A DNA stretch of 64,000 nt from Siphonodentalium dalli (GCA_032622095.1 CP136063.1:142447450-142511449), one strand, 5' to 3'. Shown: positions 34,066-46,645, numbered from the stretch's first letter. A program made the numbers and translations. Notes: a model not told the origin generated them from the sequence alone.

Positions 34066-34954
34066 TCAGACTACAATGGGGGCGCCAATGCTCTCACGGG
34101 TGGCCTCGGCCTCTCCTGGGCTCTTTTTGTTTATACACATATTTCAAATGTTTCACTATCAAACCGAGTTTCGGTACCGGTAACTCTGAAATTGATCTTA
34201 ACATTCTTAAGAAATTTCAACACTTTAATGAGGAAATATATCTCTCGAAGTTGATTATAAACTGTATTTATTCCTTTGGTAAAATTCCTTTCCGAAACCC
34301 AGAAACATGAAATTCAAGTTAATTAAAATTCCTTTTTTTCTCTTATATTACTGGAAGTGGCAAATTTAAATTATACATACTGATTTCTCTTATATCAGTT
34401 AGGTATTTTAACTATGATTCAACTTATTTTAATTTTGCATAAAATTTATATGATACCCTGTGCTATGCATGTTTTGATTTATATATGTAATTGTTTTACA
34501 GTCGGTCGAAAGCTCTTCAGAGCTTGTGTCTGTAATATGTTTAAATACCTCCGACTTTTAAATAAAATTTATCTTATCTTACGGTATTTTCTCGGATTTT
34601 TAGGAGTTAATAACATCGGCCGTGGACACGTCAGCGAGTCAATATTTGGATGTCAAACTCAGGTGGTATTAGTGTAAACATATTTATTCCAATCATAATG
34701 ACATATATATACATTTGACAAAAGTTTTGACAACATATATAATAGTATAGATGATCGATTGATTGGAAAGGGGATTAAACAACAAGACCAATGGCTTTTG
34801 TTAAGTTAGCTCCCATAAGTTTGCTACCCCTAAGGAGGTATTGCACTACCATCAGTGCATCATCAAAATATACTCTCCAAAACCATACGAAGACACCCGG
34901 GCTCTCTTAGCCAATAACGGCATTTGCGGGGTTAATAACACCGACCGGAGACGA
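34066..34954 (+). repeat. ~300-bp satellite, left remnant
   Basis: Pieces of the satellite described at 37353-38370: GGGGGCGCC...GGCCTCTCCTGGGCTCTT (34078-34127), TAATAACATCGGCCGTGG.. (about 34605-34675), and GAAGACACCCGGGCTCTC with CGGCATTTGCGGGGTTAATA (34886-34954). The array is split by insertions at 34146-34584 and about 34680-34845, then by the LINE at 34955. Confidence 0.75.
34146..34584 (+). mobile_element. Retroelement 3' end inserted in satellite
   Basis: It interrupts the satellite at its GTTTATACGATATTTTACC point, with ACATATTT on the left and ACGGTATTT on the right, a probable short target duplication. It ends AATAAAATTTATCTTATCTT, a polyadenylation-like signal plus a short-unit tail typical of LINEs or LINE-mobilised elements. 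The frame at 34053-34310 begins in satellite and continues into the element; it has no recognised domain. A separate unidentified piece occupies about 34680-34845. Confidence 0.6.
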
Positions 34955-37145
34955 AAAATAAATAAAAGCCTGAAAGAAAAACATGTCTCAGAGCTTAGAT
35001 ATCTCTGTCAGACAGAAAGCAAAGGTTTCTGGGAAAAACTCCATAGCATGTGCGGTAATTCCAAAACATCTGAGTCAAAAGTAAGTCTTGACGAATTTGC
35101 AGCACATTTCCAGTCACTAAACTGTACAGAAGAGCTTGATGATCTTACACGTTTCGTGAGCGATGACTATGATCCGTCGGATAGCTCTTATTTAAATAAT
35201 CCTATATCGGATGAGGAAATTAAGACTGCCATATTGAGGCTTAAAAATGGAAAGGCAAATGGTTATGACCAGCTATGTAATGAATATTTCAAATCGACTT
35301 TAGATATGTTTATGCCAGTTTATGTTTTATTATTTAATTTGATTCTGAACTGTGGTATTTTCCCACTAGGGTGGGCGATAGGTATGATAAAACCTATCTA
35401 TAAAAAATCTGGGGACCCCAAAAATCCAGATTCATACCGTGGTATAACACTGCTAAGCTGTTTCTCGAAGATATTCACATCAATACTTAATAGCAGACTA
35501 GTAGCCTTTTCCGAGGAATTCGAGGTTATCTTGAAAACACAAACCGGATTTAGAAAAGGACACTCCACGATAGATAATATATTCATATTACAGAGTATAA
35601 TAGATCTCTATTTATCAAGTGGAAAGAAACTTTATTGTATCTTTATAGACTTTAGAAAACCATTTGATACGATTTGGAGGGACGCATTGTGGCTAAAAAT
35701 GGTGAACTATGATATTAATGGTAAAGTCCTAAATATTATAAAGGATATGTATGGCAAAATTAAAATTTGTGTCAGAGACAACAACTCTATGTCTGACTTT
35801 TTTGTATGTAATATTGGCCTATTTCAAGGTGAAATAATGTCACCTTTCTTATTTTCTCTCTATGTAAATGATTTACAAAGTTTTTTGTGTGATTGTGCAA
35901 TAGACCCTCTGAAATTTCTAGAGGAATCATAAATGCAAAATGTTGGTTGCTTTATTAAATTGTTATGTCTTTTATATGCCGACGATACAGTTCTATTTTC
36001 TGACGACGAAGACAATATGCATAGGGCTCTCCTCGCCTTTGCCGATTATGCAGAAGCTTGGAAACTTCAAGTCAATACAAAAAAGACCAAATTAATGATT
36101 TTCACGAAGAAGTGGTCAAAAAATCTTCCCACATTCATGTATAGAGGCTGTGTTCTATAAATAATTGTCGCTTCTGCCAGAACATAAAGAAAACAGTTAA
36201 TTCTGCAACGAGAGCCATGTACGGACTGCTTAATAAGGTCCGAAAACTAAACTTACCCATTGATATTATGCTTGATTTATTCGATAAGATGATTTTACCT
36301 ATTTTACTGTATGGAAGTGAGATGTGGTGTTTTGAACGTATTCAAAGGGTAGAGACACTACAGCTAAAATTTTGTAAGACGGTTGCGTCCATCAAAATGA
36401 GTACCCCCAATTACATAGTTTATGCAGAATTCGCACGACACCCCGTCTCTATAGAAATAACATGCCGAGCTCTGACATATTGGTCACAGCTCGTATCGAG
36501 TGACCGCTCTGAGCTAGCTAAGAATATTTATACCTTAATTTATCAGACTCGTGAGATGAACTCACAGACATCAGACAAAAATAACTCCAAATGGTTATGT
36601 TTTGTCAAAAATGCTCTTTATGATTTGAAATTGCAATCAAAGTGGATCACCCAGACGGGCCTGACCGCTATTGAACTGAGAAATGCAAAAACTGTTCTCA
36701 AACAACGTCATTGGGACGCACTACTCGTTGACATAATCACATCTGCTTTATCGAGGGCCCAATTTTATAGTTTTATTAAAACTGACTACGGTTACCCAAA
36801 TTACTTGAAGATTTTGCCGTCTGATCTATCGATATACCTCTTGAAGCTCAGAACTGCAAATCATAAACTGCCTATAGAGTGCGCAAGATGGAAGAAATCT
36901 CAGAATGATAATGACAATAGTATATGCACCATATGTGGAAAATATTTAGGAGACGAATATCATTTAGTTATTATATATGCAGTCATTTGGATGAAATCAG
37001 AAAACAATATATCCCTGAGTACTTTTGGAAGAACCTTACGAGAGAGAAATTCCATGGTCTCCTATCTCTTCAAAATATAAGCCTCATAAAAAGACTATGC
37101 ATATTCCTAAGGTGTGCCTTTAAGAAGGTGTCTTATACTATATAA
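34955..37145 (+). pseudogene. LINE ORF2 reverse transcriptase, inactivated
   Basis: In the first frame (open from 34841, whose first ~38 codons are satellite) the RT domain shows ILRLKNGKANGYD, GFRKGHST (residues ~237-244), motif A FIDFRKPFD (~268-276), and motif B-like GLFQGEIMSP (~326). This frame ends at a TAA (35930-35932), and after it the same frame continues with LLCLLYADDTVLF, the YADD catalytic motif, to 36160. The reading then shifts frame: 36217-37080 carries LYGSEMWCF, MSTPNYIVYAEF and the Cys/His motif CTICGKYLGDEYHLV. A second shift near 36975 leads to a terminal segment ending at 37145. The catalytic aspartates are visible, but the canonical R of the motif B 'RQG' is F here. 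Known family role: reverse transcription at a nicked target. Partner: the lost endonuclease domain. Confidence 0.88.
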
Positions 37146-37352
37146 TCGAAATCATTTATTGTTATGGGTGAACACATGTAATTATCATACTTGTTAAGTT
37201 TATCGCCTATTATTGTGTAATCTAATTTAATTACTGCTGTGTATATGAAATGAACAATGATTAATGTGATATTCAAAGTTGTGTACATAGTGTAAATACG
37301 TTTTGCTTGTTTCACTGTTATGTGACTTATGCAATAAATCAATCAATCAAAA
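34955..37352 (+). mobile_element. 5'-truncated LINE (non-LTR retrotransposon), 2.4 kb
   Basis: Inserted in the ~300-bp satellite: satellite sequence breaks at ACCGGAGACGA (34954) and resumes at AGTAAAAT..TCTAGG (about 37353). The element starts inside ORF2, lacking the endonuclease part, runs through reverse transcriptase and a C-terminal Cys/His region, and ends with a short 3' UTR and a CAATAAATCAATCAATCAA tail (about 37331-37350). The order of domains and the tail are those of LINEs; I do not assign the clade. One stop and at least two frameshifts make it inactive. Confidence 0.88.
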
Positions 37353-38370
37353 AAGTAAAATATTCTAGGTGGCCCTCAGGTGGTATGCGCTACCTTATAC
37401 CGTCGAGATATAGTGTCCACGGGCCCATGGGAGCGCCCGGGCTCTCCCGGCCTCTATTTGTTTATACGATATTTTACCTGATTTTGGGGGTTAATAACAT
37501 CGGTCAGCGAGTCAATATTCGTATTTCGCACTCAATTGCTATTGCACTACCGGCATCATCAAACTATAGTGTCAGAAAACACACGAAGACACCTGGGCTT
37601 TCCCGGGCTCTCTTAGCCAATATCGGCATTTGCGGGGTTAATAACACCGGTCGGAGACGAGCGGGCGAGTAAAATTGTCTAGGTTGCTCTCAGGTTGTAT
37701 GCGCTACTTTATAACGTCGAGATATAGTGTCCACGGGCCCATGGGGGCGCCCGGGTTATTTTACCGGATTTTGAGGGGTTAATAACATCGGCCGTGGGCG
37801 CGTCAGCTAGACAATATTGGGATACATTTCATACTCAGGTGGTATTGCACTACCGCGCATCATCAAACTATACTGTCCGAATCCACACGAAGACACCCGG
37901 GCTCTCTTAGCCAATATCGGCATTTGCGGGGTTAACATATAACACCGGTCGGAGACAAGCGAGTGAGTACAAATTTCTAGTTTGCCATCGGGTAGTATGT
38001 AGCTACCTTATAACGGCGAGATATAGTGTCCACGGGCCCATTGGGGGCGCCCGGGCGGTCCCGGCCTCTCCCGGGCTCTTTTTGTTTATACGATATTTTA
38101 CCGGATTTTGAGGGGTTAATAATATCGGCCGTGGACGTGTCAGCGAGTCAATATTCGGATTTCACACCCAGGTGGTACCTGAGCATATTCAAAATATACT
38201 GTTCGAAACGACACGAAGACACCTGGGCTCTCCCTGGCTCTTTAGCCAATATCGGCATTTGTGGTGTTAATAACACCGACGGAGACGAGCCAGCGAGTGA
38301 AATTGTCTGGGTTGCCCTCAGGTAGTATGCCGCTACCTTGTAACGTCGAGATATAGCATCCACGAGCCCA
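37353..38370 (+). repeat. ~300-bp satellite array, right part
   Basis: About 3.2 units. Anchors CACGGGCCCAT(T)GGGGGCGCCCGG fall near 37417, 37731, 38031 and (decayed) 38360, giving periods of about 300-330 bp. Each unit has two halves ending in GGTTAATAACA(C/T)CGG and two GGGCTCTC words. It is richer in G+C than its surroundings. Frames of 71-121 codons across it are repeat artefacts. Confidence 0.85.
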
Positions 38371-38637
38371 TGTGTCGATTACTGCTGTGCTGGTTACCTG
38401 CGGGGAATGGGCTTTTATGGGAATACAAAATCCAAGATATCTCGGCTCAAATAGAGTGAAGCTATACTGTGTCTATTTAGTGGCGCCACACATTCTTGAC
38501 CATGGACACCAGACGGGCCGGGCCAACCACGGATGATCATTCGAACCATGACAGTATGTAGAATACAAAATCATATGAACACATGTGCACCTATACATCT
38601 GGAATATGAGATTAAAACAAATGTCATTTTTGTAGAG

Positions 38638-38690
38638 TTTGGTTTGGTTTAATATGATGTATCGCCCTATTAGCCGGTAGGTCATATTAC
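38638..38690 (-). mobile_element. Truncated SINE 3' tail
   Basis: The plus strand reads TTTGGTTTGGTTTAATATGA then ATCGCCCTATTAGCCGG, resembling the 3' end of the SINE at 3921-4204 (TGGTTTGGTTTGGTTTATCA.. CGTCG..TAGCCG). Only the tail region is present. Confidence 0.5.
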
Positions 38691-41020
38691 TGCGTCAGTG
38701 TAGAACACATAAATAAGAATAAACAAGATGTGTAACAATGTGCACATATTTAGACATATATATTTACATATGTTGGCTCTGGTCTGTGGGCGCACACCAA
38801 ACCCCCGCGAATTGTTAAAAAATGTATACATGTACGATCCTGAATCCCCGTTCTTCTGAGTAAATATAATGTGGGAAGAATCAAACGTCGACATTAATGC
38901 TGGCATGATGATTTGGAAGTCAAAATATTATAATGAATTTACCACGAGTGTGTATGGGATAGGGTTCATTACAAACAAAGTAATCACGTTCCAGGCACAC
39001 CCAATACACACGTTGGCAATATGACGCAGTTCGCTTCCGATGAGTCAAGTTACACAATAATCTGATTTTTCTATATTTCATCGCATGAATTCCTATTTCA
39101 TATTTTAACCAAATTTAACCTGTCTGATATCCCAAGGGAAATCATGTGTTTATAGTTGGAACTTCACGACATAATATTTCCGAACCTGTGAACCATAAGC
39201 ACGTTTCGCTTGCTGTCTAACATATGGTCGGTGGGGAGTTTTGATGCCAATATCTTTTGAGTGCTAGACAGGGTGACTGCACACACACGTAGCATGATCA
39301 TCGGGTATGTCAGATATTAGTGTGTCAAATACATTTAAATTCACCAGGACAATCAATCAAAATTAATATGGTACTCTTAATCAACCGACCAAAGCCACGC
39401 GGCTGGTGAAAAAGTTTTCCAAATAATGTAAGTTTAAATGTATTAAAAGTATAAAGCAACTCGGCTGTTACGTGGTACTGGTACCAGCTATAGGATGGAA
39501 TTATATACGTCACCGTTTTGATGAAAGTCGAGGCGACTAAGTTGTCTTAAGTTGTCATAAAGGTGATGTATCTCCTCCCTGATTTATCTATTGGTTCAAA
39601 TTTATAAAACACAATCCTTCACACAAACAACTCTCATTAAATTACTTCCTGCAACGCCATTATCGACTTTAATACATCAGCAGCTGAAGTCCAGGGAGAG
39701 GAGCCTAACAAAATTTTGCATTGTGCTATTCCAATAAAATGGTAGATACGTTCTGTGTCAATTTTCAAACCCATGTTCAGGCTAATACGCTTCTCAACTC
39801 TCGGTGAAAGGGCTTCATTTTAAAGGATGTCACCGTAGCCGAGCTGGTTGGTTCGTGGATACCAGTATCGCGTGCAGTCTATGCTAGACGATGTTGTCGC
39901 GTGTTCTAACTCCGACATGGTCGAAAATCTGGACAAATTTTCAAGCTAGCTTGATCTGAGTTGAGGGACATCTCAATGTGCCATTCCGATCGATACCGGT
40001 ACATTTCGATAAGAAATTGGAATGAGTTCACGCTCATTGAAGCAATGAACAGTCAAACTGAGTCCGTGCCTCCATAAATATGATATATATATCTCTGGGT
40101 CACAATATGTATGTGCAAACAATCAAACATGTATAAAACAATAATTTTGAGTCAGAGACAAATCGACTGCAACTACTGTTATTAGTTATACCCCTCTCCA
40201 CTTTTCCCACGAACCTATATATGTGAATCTATTTTGGAACAATACGATATTATGATTTAAAATATATCTTAAAACAGTTTTAAAATAAAATAAGTTTAAG
40301 GCAAGATGTTTCGTCTGTGTTTTGTGGGAATAATAATGCAAACATGTCTTGAAAAAGAGTTTCATAGGGATTATTGTGGAAGTGGGAAGTGTTGCCAGCG
40401 AAAGCTATAGAATCCTTAACCATTGAGAGTATCATCTAAACAGTAACTATTAATATGGGCTCTCATTACCCGAGGTGTCACCAGAAATGGGAATTTCAGC
40501 GACCACCATATTTATGTAACCAGCTATTCTAATTTCGGGATCCGGTTGTTGCGGCGGGGTCAATATAGGGAGCAAAATATGAATTTTTCACATTTTCCTC
40601 ATGCTAGCCAACATTATTTTTATGCATTTTTCGGGTTAGTTCCTGTGATGTTCATCAGTCTTAAGATTCTTAAGCTGTATTCAATTTAAATGTTTCTTCC
40701 TTTGATATGGATGACAGTTATGTGAGTGGTGTTGAAAATGGTAACAAGTTGCCAGATAATCGATTGACGTTTGAGCTGTGACTATTTCGCTAATCGTGAA
40801 CGTATTTTTTTTCGTTGATTCAGCTAAATATGTCGGTTTCAACTCCGTTTAACAAAAACTTATTGAATATTGTCACCACCATATGTATATATTTTTGTTA
40901 TCCGTGTCATATCTGATATTGGATGTTTGTCATATTGTGGACCTGTGCCGTACGTAGCGTGCATACATGACAAAAGCTTACCCCTCCCCCAAAACGATAT
41001 TTAGTGACACGTTTGACAAA
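38691..41020. other. Non-coding stretch
   Basis: No gene recognised. A tRNA-head-like word, GTAGCCGAGCTGGTTGG, occurs near 39835 but no B box follows at the right distance, so I do not call a SINE or tRNA. Confidence 0.4.
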
Positions 41021-41025
41021 TAGTC

Positions 41026-41265
41026 AGATTCCTTATGTTATATCACATGTGTTGCTTGCAAAAAGCGATCTGAAAACAAATGTTGTATGCCTAGTATGTA
41101 TATTTTCTGGATTGACTTGTTTCCATTCTTAAATTTTGGAGTTTCGGCCTAAAACGGGGTCAAAATAATTTAAAGAGCGTCTTGTTTTTATCGAACATGA
41201 TAGATGGTACCATTTGGCGTATGGTGATCGGTGCTATTTGAAATATTATGACAACTGCTATATGT
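41026..41265 (+). repeat. Inverted repeat C, right copy
   Basis: Matches the reverse complement of 33810-34065 over about 240 bp. The pair brackets the satellite, the LINE and the unique stretch between them. Confidence 0.75.
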
Positions 41266-43689
41266 GAACCTCACACATATATTTGATAATTTGGACCAAT
41301 TGCTCGACTATACTCAACTCAACCCCAAAACACCCGACTACTGTTTCGAATTTGATTGTCACCATTAAGTTGTAATTTTTCAATTAGGCTAAACAAAAAA
41401 AATGCAAACTTAGACTAAAAATCCAGTCGGAAAGATCAAGATTCTACTTGTTTAAAGTCTGAATTTACCAACTGCATGATGTTAATTGGAGGGTTAACAT
41501 GTCCAACTATTAGTAGTATTTGATCAATTGGGTGGGGGTACAAGCACATCCATGTACATTATATCTATTTCGGTGTTCAGAACACCATGCGACTCCATAT
41601 AAAACCCTATTTTAGCACATTTTTGGCACCAGCTGGAGGTAAAAATAAAAAGTTTTATTTGTTGAAACAAAGATTGTAGATACGACCTTAATATGAGTTC
41701 AATTATGCCCACATGTGTTTGTCATTGATGGTTTATAATCTATTTTAATACTAGCAATCGGCGTCACTTCAGTTTTCACTCCAATATACATACATAACTA
41801 AGTGTATGGCATTTTACAGGGTGTAATAGAAAGTACCAGCCGTTCAATACAAATAATAAAAAAATACCGGGCGTTCAATGCTTGTTTGTCAGATTTATAC
41901 TGTATACTGATTATACTGTGTTATATTGTGTTATTTTCTAGAACATGCTATCATGTGACTTATTTCCACTAAAACAAGATACAATTTGTCGTATTTTGGA
42001 TAAATTCTAGCACATTGTAAACTATAGTTAATCTTTAGTTTTAAAACATAAAAGACTACCACTGACAAAAGAGTGTGGGGTTTTCATGGTTACTCATGAT
42101 AGTTAAAGTGCTAGTTAAGATAACAAACAAGGGAAAATCTCAGACATTCAAGGAATATTTGTAGGATGATATAATGCAACTTATATCTTGACTGTGACCA
42201 TTTTAATTAACATTTGTTAGCACAAGTAGCAATATTAGCTGTGGAAATGTAAAAATGTACATTTGTGGCATGTGAAAATCAAGTTAGAAACGTGATGCCA
42301 ACCGGCCGTAAAAGGCATTTTACAGGGTGTAATCGAAAGTTTACCGGACGTTCAATAAAAAATTTTATCATACAGGGCCGAAGGTGGGTCCGAAGTGGCC
42401 CGAAAAAACCCATATTATGGACATTGTTTTAAGTTGTTTTCACTAATAATTGTGTTCTAACATAGATTATGACCTTAATAAACACTTAAGAACATATGTA
42501 GGTATAAGATAAAACACTCTCTGTTGCCAAATAAAAGTGATGACTGAATAGGAGTGCTGGTTTGCATTTCACCTCAAATTAATATTGAATAGTGCCCGAT
42601 AGTGCTGGCATTTTCACTCCGGCATGTCTAATGACAAAATAATACCAGTGCTGCAGTGTGCTGGCTAACAAAATACCTCAAATTAAAAAATAAACACGCC
42701 AGCCTGTTTATTTGGCTCCAAAGAGTGATACTTATATACTATATAACTGTCATTGCAGGTATGGCTATAAGGTGTTCTGATATGATGGTTGGTGGCACCT
42801 TTTTGGGAACAACAGTAAAGAAGTCATTAATTAGTAACTGGACTATAAAAAAAATCTTGTTTTAATTTGGATTATCCCCCTTCTATCAGGTTGTATCAAA
42901 ATACAGGAACACTTGGAATCTGTCAGAAACGGACCAATTTAAAACTTACCTTTGATTCTGTTTGATTTGGTCTTGATTAGATTTAAAATGATTTTTTTTC
43001 TTATTTTAGTCGGTGGGTCCAAAAAAATCAGGCGGAAAAAAATATTTATTTTGCACAAAAAGGGTGGGTGGGTAGGAAATGGGCTGTAATTTTGTTTGTA
43101 TGTGTAAATTTTTTCACGACCCCCCCCCCTGGGCGTTCAATACTTTTTTTGTCAGATTTTACCGGGAGTTCAATTCTGTTGGAGCACAACGCTTTGAAAT
43201 CGGGCTCGTATGTCGAGAAAACACAGGAAACAGGGGACAATCCCTAAGCGTGGCTTTCAATGGGATATTAAGGCATCCAAAACATGTCTTTGTTATAATA
43301 AGACATCGTATAGTCTGAAAAATGTGTTTTTGATCGCAAACGTGACGTGTTTTTAGCACGAAAATATGGGGGGGGGGGGGGGTAACCTTGATTTACAATA
43401 GAACCAGACACGACACTGAAACGAAATTAGTACGAAAATGTAGTGGAATATACCCCCTCATCGAGGCAGATTGGCACCTGGGCAGGGATTTTTACACAAT
43501 TGGAGGGAAAGACGAAAATATACGTACCGTAGTTAGTCTGAGGCGAGCGACTTTTATTTATGACTGATTACCGCAAACCAGCGTTCACTTCCGTCCACAC
43601 ACAGTGGTCACGGCAACGACAATACTTAACGCTATTTCCAACTCAAAATACACTTTCACGTTGAAATTAAATAATGTAATTATAATGTA
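41266..43689 (+). repeat. Mostly unannotated; short direct repeat GGCATTTTACAGGGTGTAAT
   Basis: The word GGCATTTTACAGGGTGTAAT followed by GAAAGT and CGTTCAATA occurs at about 41808 and 42314 in direct orientation. A related CGTTCAATRCTT...TTGTCAGATTT segment occurs near 41873 and 43134. These may be ends of one short element family. No gene is recognised; frames of 60-80 codons near 43050-43360 lack known domains. Confidence 0.45.
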
Positions 43690-43712
43690 GTGGCGCGGTA
43701 GTCCAGTGGTTA
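43690..43712 (+). mobile_element. Interrupted SINE, 5' part (A box)
   Basis: TGGCGCGGTAGTCCAGTGG then TTA resembles a tRNA head with an A box/D-arm GTCCAGTGGTTAG. Sequence stops matching at the TTA (43710-43712), where the composite insertion begins. It resumes at 49830 with TTAGCGTGCTTGACTCG, which makes a continuous tRNA-like stretch GTGGTTAG-CGTGCTTGACTCG. Confidence 0.6.
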
Positions 43713-44699
43713 GGTGACACTCCACAGTTTCGAATTATCAGTAGGGGTAAATTTCTTAGAATAGAGTACCAGTGTTTTCTGTCACCATGGGTGTGGTATG
43801 TTTATTGAGAGAAGGTTAGTTATGAATTTGTGGATTTTTCACCCACTGACCGACGCGCGAAGCGCGTCCAGTGGGTGTACTATAATCGTAGGACTCGTGC
43901 GTTTCTGCTGAACTGAACTAGTGTCTATGCGTTTCTGCTGAGCTGCACTGACGTTTGATCGCAAAATAAAATTATAATCATTATCAAAGCACACGTTTGG
44001 ATAACACCGCCATAAACTGTTTCATATTATGCTGTTGAGCTCATATCGTCAATAAAATTAGAGTTATAACTCATTAAACTAAGAATTACTGCTAACGTAT
44101 TTCTACCAATTGGGTAACTAGATTCAGGTTGAGCTGGAACTTGAGAAATTTTTAATTTCAACCAATTAAAATGCCGCTGGAATTGGAAAGGGTTAAGGTT
44201 GTGGGGCAACGCAAATGACGTCATCGAAAACAAGGCGCCTCAAAATGAGTCAAAAATCGTACACAGTACATGTCTCGCTTCGTCTCGGAATCGTGATTTA
44301 AATTCATTCATTTTGACTGTTACTGTGTCCTAAGATATTAAAAACTTGTGGAATGTGCTTAGGAAGGATTGTTTTTATATCTAATAAGTGGGATTTACCT
44401 CCCAAAAAGGTGAGTTTCAGGCCTGCATTTGTTGTCAATCTGTATTATCTGATTCTGACAGCGCTCGTCTGCAACTGTAATTGGCAGAATTCGCGCGTTT
44501 GACTAAACATTTTCTCCACTCGATTCTCTCAAAATGAACAATAATCGGTCAAATTCTTTCAATAATTCTATCTAAATACATCTTAGATATTATTCGAATC
44601 AGATCTCCCCGTCGAGAAAGCGATATGTTGACCAAAACGACACTTGAGAAAGTTGTTTACATTTTGAGCGCACACTGCCTGCAGCACAGTACACGCTCG

Positions 44700-45235
44700 A
44701 TTTTTATCATGGAAACAAATCAATTTCTTCCATCTAAAAGATAATTACGAGCTGGACCCTGTCATTTTAGGAATATATAAGTATTCCACGCAGACATACC
44801 TCAGTCTCAGCTTAAAATATTGAAAAATAACAGTTTTATCGACATTAATCGATTTGAATGGGAAAATCCCGTGTTAAAATTTATCATCGAAAAAAAATAA
44901 TTTCTTCCATCTAAAAAATAATTACGTGCTGTACCCTGTCATTTTAGGAATATATAAGTATTCCACCCAGACACACCAAGTCTCAGCTTAAAATTTTGAA
45001 AAATAAGAGTTTTATCGACATAAATCGATTTGAATAGCAAATCCCATGTTAAAATTTATCATCGAAAAAAATTAATTTCATCCATCTAAAAAATAATTAC
45101 GTGCTGTACCCTGTCATTTTAGGAATATATAAGTATTCCACACAGACACACCAAGTTTCAGCTTAAAATTTTGAAAAATAAGAATTTTATCAACATAAAT
45201 CAATTTTAATGGCAGATCCCATGTTAAATAAATTT
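44700..45235 (+). repeat. Three tandem units of ~175 bp
   Basis: Units begin near 44702, 44880 and 45054 with TTTATCATCGAAAAAAA. Each contains TTCTTCCATCTAAAAAATAA, CCCTGTCATTTTAGGAATAT and CAGCTTAAAATTTTGAAAAA. The second and third are more alike than the first. Confidence 0.88.
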
Positions 45236-45299
45236 TAGGGCCCTGCGAATGTTTTCTGAGCTGTTCCATATGATATTTGACAGGTTCTACCTGATAATT

Positions 45300-46110
45300 G
45301 TGCGACAGTACAGTCGCGTTACTTTATACGTCAACATTGGTCATTATCACCCGACAAATTTATTTCGGTCTATCGTATCAACCGCCTGACTAAGTGTCAA
45401 CATTGGGCTTTATCGCTCCACTAATTTTTATCGTCTCATCGGTATGAATTCCATATCCAATTATCCACATATAACCAACCGAACCTCTAATCCCGGTCCA
45501 ATTTTTTTTTTTCATCGCTATAGTCAAGTTACGTAATATTTTATCATGTGATACTTGTACTAGTACTTATATGTCTATGGTATTACTATAGTATACGGTA
45601 TACGTATATCAATTGCTATTCCTTTCTATATAATCCTGGTGCCATCTATAGAGATAGAGTAATTTCAGACCCCCCCCCCCCAATTTTATATCATTGCCAC
45701 TACAGTACAGTCGCGATGCATCACATGGCAACATTGATCGCTATCGCTCTACTAATTTATGTCAGTTCATCGTTCCCCTTTTTCTCCGAGTCTATTTAAC
45801 CAACCCAACATCTAATCCCGGCCTAAATTATTATTTTCATCCGTATACCGTAGTTGTGTTACATACATATTTTTTTCATTTGATTCCAATTTGCATTGTA
45901 CCACTATAGAAGTCCATAAATGACTATTCTGGCACTATATAGAGATAACTAAGATTATGACACCCCCCCCCCCCCTCATTTTATAGCCTTGTTGCAACAG
46001 TAGAGTTGAGATGCATGATATGTCAACATTGGTCATTATCGCTCTACAAATTTATATCGGTTCAACCCTTAGTTCCCTGTATCGCACACTCCTCCCTCAA
46101 TTTATTTTTT
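45300..46110 (+). repeat. Diverged tandem units of ~300-330 bp
   Basis: The anchors GTCAACATTGGTCATTATC or variants occur near 45331, 45396, 45727 and 46022, followed by GCTCTAC(T/A)AATTTAT and later AATCCCGG.C. C12 and C13 tracts lie at equivalent positions (45670 and 45963). The frames at 45548-45799 and 45694-45909 are repeat by-products. Confidence 0.7.
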
Positions 46111-46324
46111 CATTTGTATTATAGTCTCGTTACGTACATATTTTATCTCTTGTAACTTTTGCTTCAACATGCCGACTTCTGCTGCAGACGATACAAAACT
46201 GACAACATTTCGAAATGTAAGCAGGCTTCAAACTCATCTTATCCAAGAAACTTGTGTATAAGGTGTACTCGCATTTGTTGCGTTAAAAACCAAAGGTCCC
46301 AAGTCAAGGTCCAAAATCCCCAAC

Positions 46325-46645
46325 ACACTGATGTGAGGTTTAATGATAACTCACATCTACATAACCTAACCAATATAAGGATGTGAGGTGTAATGATAAC
46401 TCCATCCACATACAGTAATGTCCAAAGTAATTGACCACTTAACCACAGCAGAATTATGGGTAATTTTTCAGGATTTTAAATCCTGAAAAATTACCAATAA
46501 TTCTGCTGTGGTTAAGTGGTCAATTACTTTGGGCATTACTGTAACCAATATATGGATGTGAGGTCTAATGATAACTCTATCCACATATTCAATATACGGG
46601 TGTGATGTTTAATGATAACGCCATCCACATAACTAATAACTATGT
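46325..46645 (+). repeat. 46-bp minisatellite, four units
   Basis: Units of GGATGTGAGGTNTAATGATA then ACTCCATCCACAT..CCAATATA. Two lie before and two after the MITE at 46413-46541, and a partial GGATG unit recurs near 46734. Confidence 0.8.
46413..46541. mobile_element. Near-perfect palindromic MITE, Tc1/mariner-like
   Basis: 129 bp made of two ~64-bp arms with almost no loop. The ends are CAGTAATGTCCAAAGTAATT and its complement (...AATTACTTTGGGCATTACTG), with about two mismatches between arms. TA lies directly outside both ends (46411-46412 and 46542-46543). Ends starting CAGT with TA duplication are characteristic of Tc1/mariner elements. Confidence 0.9.

Noticed and set aside
39829-39880. 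tRNA gene or SINE head (GTAGCCGAGCTGGTTGG)
   Set aside because: The A-box-like word has no properly spaced B box, and no cloverleaf could be drawn.
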